This document shows positions 60,627 to 64,000 of a stretch of DNA of 64,000 nucleotides, in pieces. A program made the position numbers and the translations under genes. Under the pieces are notes generated by a model, which searched no databases, was not told the origin of the DNA, and saw only the letters and a program-made list of their open reading frames with translations. Source of the stretch: Palsa-504 sp963753225 (lineage in GTDB: Bacteria; Actinomycetota; Actinomycetes; Streptosporangiales; Streptosporangiaceae). The stretch is from the NCBI GenBank assembly GCA_963753225.1, contig CAVWBQ010000008.1:1-64000 (forward strand), in the 5' to 3' direction. How positions within the stretch are numbered: the first letter of the stretch is position 1; each line of letters opens with the position of its first letter.

Positions 60627-62678
60627 ATGGCGGGGACCAGCCTGGGTGACGTCATCGACCGCGCGCGGCGGCAAAGCTTCGTCGGCCGGCGATCCGAGCT
60701 GCGCACCTTCGACGATGCGCGGGCCGGCCGCTCGCCGCGGCGAGTGCTGTTCGTCCACGGTCCGGGCGGCATCGGCAAGACCACGCTGCTGCTTGAGATG
60801 CGTGCCCGCGCTAGCGCCGCCGGGCGGCCCACGCTACTGCTGGACGGGAGCGAGATCGATCCGTCGCCGGACGGCTTCAGCCAGGCAGTCGAGGCCGCCG
60901 GCGCCACTCATGCCGCCCAGGATGCGCGTGCCGACGGCGATCACCGCGGGATCGTGCTGCTGGTGGACGGGTACGAGCAACTCGGCGCCATCGACGGCTG
61001 GCTGCGCCAGATTTTCGTCCCGTCCCTGCCGGCGGAGGACGTCGTGGTCCTCGCCGGCCGCGAGCCGCCCGCCGCCGCGTGGCGCACCGACCCGGGCTGG
61101 CGGCAGGTGGTCGCGGTCCATCCCCTTGGGCACCTCGACGAGGTCGACAGCGCGGACCTGCTGGCCAGGTCCGGCGTCGCGGCACCGGACCGGAAACGGC
61201 TGCTGGACCTGGGCCGGGGCCACCCGCTGGCACTCGCGCTGCTGGCCGACGCGGCTCAGGGCGGTACCGTACCGGACAGCCTCGCCGACGTACCCGACCT
61301 GATCTCCGTCCTGCTCGAGTCGATCCTGCGTGACGCGCCCTCGGAGGCCCACATGGCCGGCCTGGCCACGGCCGCGCGGGCCTGGCTGACCACCGAGGAC
61401 CTGCTGCGGAAGACGGTCGGGACGGACGCGGCGGAGGTGTGGGGCTGGCTGCGGCGCCGGCCGTTTGTGGTCTGCCGGCGGGGCGGGCTGACTCCGCACG
61501 ACATCACCCGCGACGTCTTGGAGGCGGAGTTCGAGCGCCGCTCGCCGGACCGGTACCGGGCGCTGCACCGGATTATCCACGACCACGTGGTCGCCGGCAT
61601 CCGCACGACGACCGGCCTGGACCGCCAGCTGCTCGCCCAGCAACTGGCCTACCTGCACCGGCACAGTCCGCTGACCGCCGCCTACTACGCACTGCGGGCC
61701 CAGGGTTCGGCCGCCGTGGTGCCTGCCCGGCCGGACGAGTACGAGCAGCTGGTTGCCGTCATCGAGCGCGGAGAGGGCAGTGCGGGCGCCGCGATCGCCG
61801 AGCGCTGGTTCGCCGACCAGCCTGACCGCATCAGCGTGGTGCGCACCGAGGACGGCCTCGCCGGTTTCGCGTACCACATCTTCTGCCCCACGGGGTCCGC
61901 GATGGAGGACCGGGATCCCGTCGTCAGAGCGGTACTTGACTATGTGTCCCGCACCGCGCCGGCCCGGCCTGGCGAGCGGGTCGACATCACCCGGTTCGTC
62001 GCGGGGGTACGCGAGTACCAGCGCGACATGTACGCGGTGCTCGCCGGGTCGGTCTCATCGATTATCGACTGGTGCACCGAGCCGCTCGCCTGGTCGTTCG
62101 TGGCCTTCACCGACGCGGAGTACTGGGGGCCCTTCTTCGACTACCTCGGTTTCCGTCCGGTAGTCGAGGTCGCGGAGGCGGCCGGCATCCCCCGTTACGT
62201 GGTGTACGGCAACGACTGGCGGCGCTTTCCGGTCGACGCCTGGCTCACCATGATGAACGAGCGCGAGCACAGCGGCGGGACCGGCCCGCCGCCCGACTCG
62301 GCGCTCCGCCCGCCGCCGCTGTCCCGGGCCGCTTTCGGCGACGCGGTACGTTCGGCGCTCCAGCACCTCAACCGGCCCGACCGGCTCACCGGCTGTCCGC
62401 TCCTCGGCACGGTACTCGGCGCCGACGCCGCCGAGTTGCGCGCGAGCATCGTGGCGGCGGCCGACCGGCTGGCCGGCGAGCCGAAAGGCGACCAGCTCCG
62501 GGCGGTGCTCAACCGGACGTTCGTGCGCGCCGCCCCCACCCAGGAAGCCGCGGCCGAGGTGCTCGGGCTGCCGTTCAGCACGTACCGCCGGTACCTGGCC
62601 AGGGCGATCGACGAGGTGACCGAGGCGCTGTGGTCGGTGGAGATCGGCAGCGCCCCGCCGGTCCAAGCCACTAGGTGA
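60627..62678 (+). CDS. STAND-type ATPase regulator with GNAT-like and C-terminal helix-turn-helix regions
   Basis: 683 residues from ATG 60627 (GTG 60612 is in frame). The P-loop GPGGIGKTTLLLEM (45-58) is followed by VLLVDGYEQL (Walker B) and LAGREPP (sensor). This is an NTPase domain of the AAA/STAND class with an unusually short helical part. Residues about 440-560 (DAEYWGPFFDYLGFRPV and VVYGNDWRRFP) resemble an acetyltransferase fold. The end has AAAEVLGLPFSTYRRYLARA, a helix-turn-helix. It is not a LuxR-type (LAL) regulator. It lies 85 bp upstream of a flavoprotein gene that it may control. Confidence 0.6.
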   Translation: MAGTSLGDVIDRARRQSFVGRRSELRTFDDARAGRSPRRVLFVHGPGGIGKTTLLLEMRARASAAGRPTLLLDGSEIDPSPDGFSQAVEAAGATHAAQDARADGDHRGIVLLVDGYEQLGAIDGWLRQIFVPSLPAEDVVVLAGREPPAAAWRTDPGWRQVVAVHPLGHLDEVDSADLLARSGVAAPDRKRLLDLGRGHPLALALLADAAQGGTVPDSLADVPDLISVLLESILRDAPSEAHMAGLATAARAWLTTEDLLRKTVGTDAAEVWGWLRRRPFVVCRRGGLTPHDITRDVLEAEFERRSPDRYRALHRIIHDHVVAGIRTTTGLDRQLLAQQLAYLHRHSPLTAAYYALRAQGSAAVVPARPDEYEQLVAVIERGEGSAGAAIAERWFADQPDRISVVRTEDGLAGFAYHIFCPTGSAMEDRDPVVRAVLDYVSRTAPARPGERVDITRFVAGVREYQRDMYAVLAGSVSSIIDWCTEPLAWSFVAFTDAEYWGPFFDYLGFRPVVEVAEAAGIPRYVVYGNDWRRFPVDAWLTMMNEREHSGGTGPPPDSALRPPPLSRAAFGDAVRSALQHLNRPDRLTGCPLLGTVLGADAAELRASIVAAADRLAGEPKGDQLRAVLNRTFVRAAPTQEAAAEVLGLPFSTYRRYLARAIDEVTEALWSVEIGSAPPVQATR

Positions 62679-62703
62679 GCAGCGTTTGACCACCAGCTGA
62701 CCT

Positions 62704-62721
62704 GGAAAGTGAGCACTTTCC
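62704..62721. promoter_or_regulatory. 18-bp perfect palindrome upstream of the flavoprotein gene
   Basis: GGAAAGTGAGCACTTTCC is a perfect inverted repeat with a two-base centre. It starts 26 bp after the STAND gene stop and ends 42 bp before the flavoprotein ATG. It is short for a terminator and has no T-run; an operator is more likely. Confidence 0.5.
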
Positions 62722-62763
62722 TGGCCGACTCTGCACCCATCGATTCATCGGTGGAGGTGCAAC

Positions 62764-64000
62764 ATGGCACGGATACTCATCCTCGGGGCCGGCCTCAGCG
62801 GCCTGTGCACGGCGATGCTCGTGGCCCGCGAGGGACACGAGGTCACCGTGCTCGAACGCGATCCCGCCGCACCGCCGCCGCCGGAGCACGCCGACGCGGC
62901 GTGGGAAGGCTGGCCGCGGCGCGGCGTCAACCAGTTCCGGCTGCCGCATTTCATGATGCCCCGCTGGTGGAGCCTGTTGCGGGCGGAACTGCCTGAGACC
63001 CGGCACCCGCTGGAAGCCGCCGGCGCGCTGCACCTGAACACGGTGGCGGTACTGCCGGCCGCGCGGCGCGGCCCGATGCGCGACGGCGACGAGCAGTTCG
63101 AAACCGTGACCGCCCGCCGCCCGGTGCTTGAAGCCGCCCTGTCCGCGGCGGCCGAAGCCGCCGGGGTGACCATCCGGCGTGGCGTCGCGGTTACCGGCCT
63201 GACCACGGACGGCCCCGCGCGCGTGCCCCGGGTGACCGGCGTGCTCACCGGGAACGGTTCGGCGATCACCGCGGATCTGGTCGTGGACTGCGGTGGCCGC
63301 AGGTCGGCGCTCGGCTCGTGGCTGCAGGCGGTCGGCGCGTGGCGCCCGGTGGAGGAACGGGCGGACTGTGGCTTCGTCTATTACGCCCGGCATTTCCGCT
63401 CGCGCAGCGGCGAGCAGCCGGCGGTACTCCACAACCTCCTGCAGAGCTACGATTCGCTGTCCGCCATCACGTTGCCCGCCGACAACGGTACCTGGAGCGT
63501 GGTCCTGACCACGAGCAGCCGTGACAAGGCCCTGCGGGTGCTGCGTCAGCCGGCCCGCTGGCACGCGACCCTTGCCCGGTACCCGCTGGTCGCGCACTGG
63601 GCGGACGGGGAGCCGATCTCCGGTGTCGACGTGATGGCCGGCATCGAGGACCGGTACCGTCGCCTGGCGGTCGACGGCCAGCCGGTCGCTACCGGCGTGG
63701 TCGCGGTCGGTGACGCGTGGGCCTGCACTAATCCGTCGCTCGGCCGGGGTGCGGCGCTTGCGCTCGTGCACGCTCGCCTGCTCCGCGACCTGCTGCGGGA
63801 GACCGATCCGGCGGATCATGACAAGTTCGCCCGCCGCTTCGACGAGCTGACCGCCCGGGAGGCCGAGCCGCTGTACCGGGCGACGCTCTGGTACGACCGG
63901 CACCGGCTCGCCGAGATCGACGCGGACATCGCCGGCACGCCGTACCGCACCGGCGATCAGCGCTGGCTGATCAGCAAGGCGCTCTTCGCGGCCAGCCTCG
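62764..64000 (+). CDS. FAD-dependent oxidoreductase, partial (window edge)
   Basis: ATG 62764 follows GGAGG (62753-62757) by six bases. The frame stays open to the end of the window (412 codons). ILILGAGLSGLCTAMLVAREG (about 4-24) is the FAD-binding Rossmann motif and VTVLERDP its acidic end. GDAWACTNPSLGRGAALAL is the second FAD motif near residue 315. The general plan is that of the PHBH/squalene-epoxidase or geranylgeranyl-reductase-like flavoprotein group; a hydroxylase or halogenase-like role is possible. A conserved RRGVNQFRLPHFMM early on fits actinomycete oxidoreductases of unknown substrate. Confidence 0.8.
   Translation, partial: MARILILGAGLSGLCTAMLVAREGHEVTVLERDPAAPPPPEHADAAWEGWPRRGVNQFRLPHFMMPRWWSLLRAELPETRHPLEAAGALHLNTVAVLPAARRGPMRDGDEQFETVTARRPVLEAALSAAAEAAGVTIRRGVAVTGLTTDGPARVPRVTGVLTGNGSAITADLVVDCGGRRSALGSWLQAVGAWRPVEERADCGFVYYARHFRSRSGEQPAVLHNLLQSYDSLSAITLPADNGTWSVVLTTSSRDKALRVLRQPARWHATLARYPLVAHWADGEPISGVDVMAGIEDRYRRLAVDGQPVATGVVAVGDAWACTNPSLGRGAALALVHARLLRDLLRETDPADHDKFARRFDELTAREAEPLYRATLWYDRHRLAEIDADIAGTPYRTGDQRWLISKALFAASL

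Noticed and set aside
1..64000. tRNA, rRNA, integrase or phage genes
   Set aside because: No cloverleaf-like or rRNA sequence and no integrase or phage structural motif was seen on reading both strands. The only mobile element supported is the IS at 45341-47261.

Overview
The window is about 72% G+C by eye and nearly fully packed with genes. It carries SARP, TetR, MarR, PucR and Lrp regulators, a PHA synthase, a branched-chain keto-acid dehydrogenase operon and an Rv0082-Rv0087-like hydrogenase-type operon. Together these point to the chromosome of a high-GC actinomycete. The sequence alone does not allow a genus to be named.

Region by region. 0-3.3 kb: the 3' end of an enolase gene, then a convergent pair encoding a dynamin-like GTPase and a CxxC-repeat protein. 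3.3-10.8 kb: a six-gene operon for a membrane complex of the Hyf/Hyc (complex I-like) family. Its large and small subunits have lost the cysteines that bind the NiFe site and the proximal FeS cluster, so it looks like an energy-converting-hydrogenase-related (Ehr) complex. Two of its genes carry frameshifts. 10.9-15.4 kb: a three-gene lipid-type operon (alkyl-DHAP-synthase-like flavoprotein, acyl-CoA ligase, geranylgeranyl-reductase-family flavoprotein). 15.5-22.9 kb: a lipoprotein, a SARP/STAND regulator and a convergent drrA-drrB-DUF4097 operon with SARP-type direct repeats at its promoter. 23-30 kb: a signalling island with three STAS proteins, a CheR-PAS protein, two CheB proteins, an STAS-AraC fusion and a frameshifted second adenylate kinase. 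30-36.8 kb: acyl-CoA ligase, inorganic pyrophosphatase, and an acyl-CoA dehydrogenase / depolymerase-like hydrolase / PHA synthase operon.

36.8-45.3 kb is a gene graveyard: remnants of azoreductase, pirin, SDR, SnoaL/ester cyclase, aldo/keto reductase, a UvrA-like ABC protein and a PepSY-like protein. Intact MarR, NAD(P)-epimerase and PucR genes lie between them. Five copies of one palindrome (ACTTGA-N4-TCAAGT) mark a former MarR regulon. A complete IS with 21-bp inverted repeats and a CTAG duplication follows (45341-47261). 47.3-53.6 kb: TetR and an MMPL exporter separated by an array of five 23-bp operator-like repeats, then Ohr and a two-subunit molybdenum hydroxylase. 53.7-57.8 kb: an Lrp/AsnC regulator and a bkdABC-type operon. 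57.9-64 kb: a universal stress protein, an AlkA-type glycosylase, an amber-interrupted KdpD-sensor-only protein, a STAND regulator and a flavoprotein that runs off the end.

Frameshifts or in-frame amber codons interrupt many otherwise well-conserved genes. Some remnants also have large internal deletions and are certainly decayed. Others (hyfB-like, hycE-like, adk, cheB-PAS, kdpD-like) differ from an intact frame by one base and could be sequencing errors. No tRNA, rRNA, CRISPR array or phage was seen.
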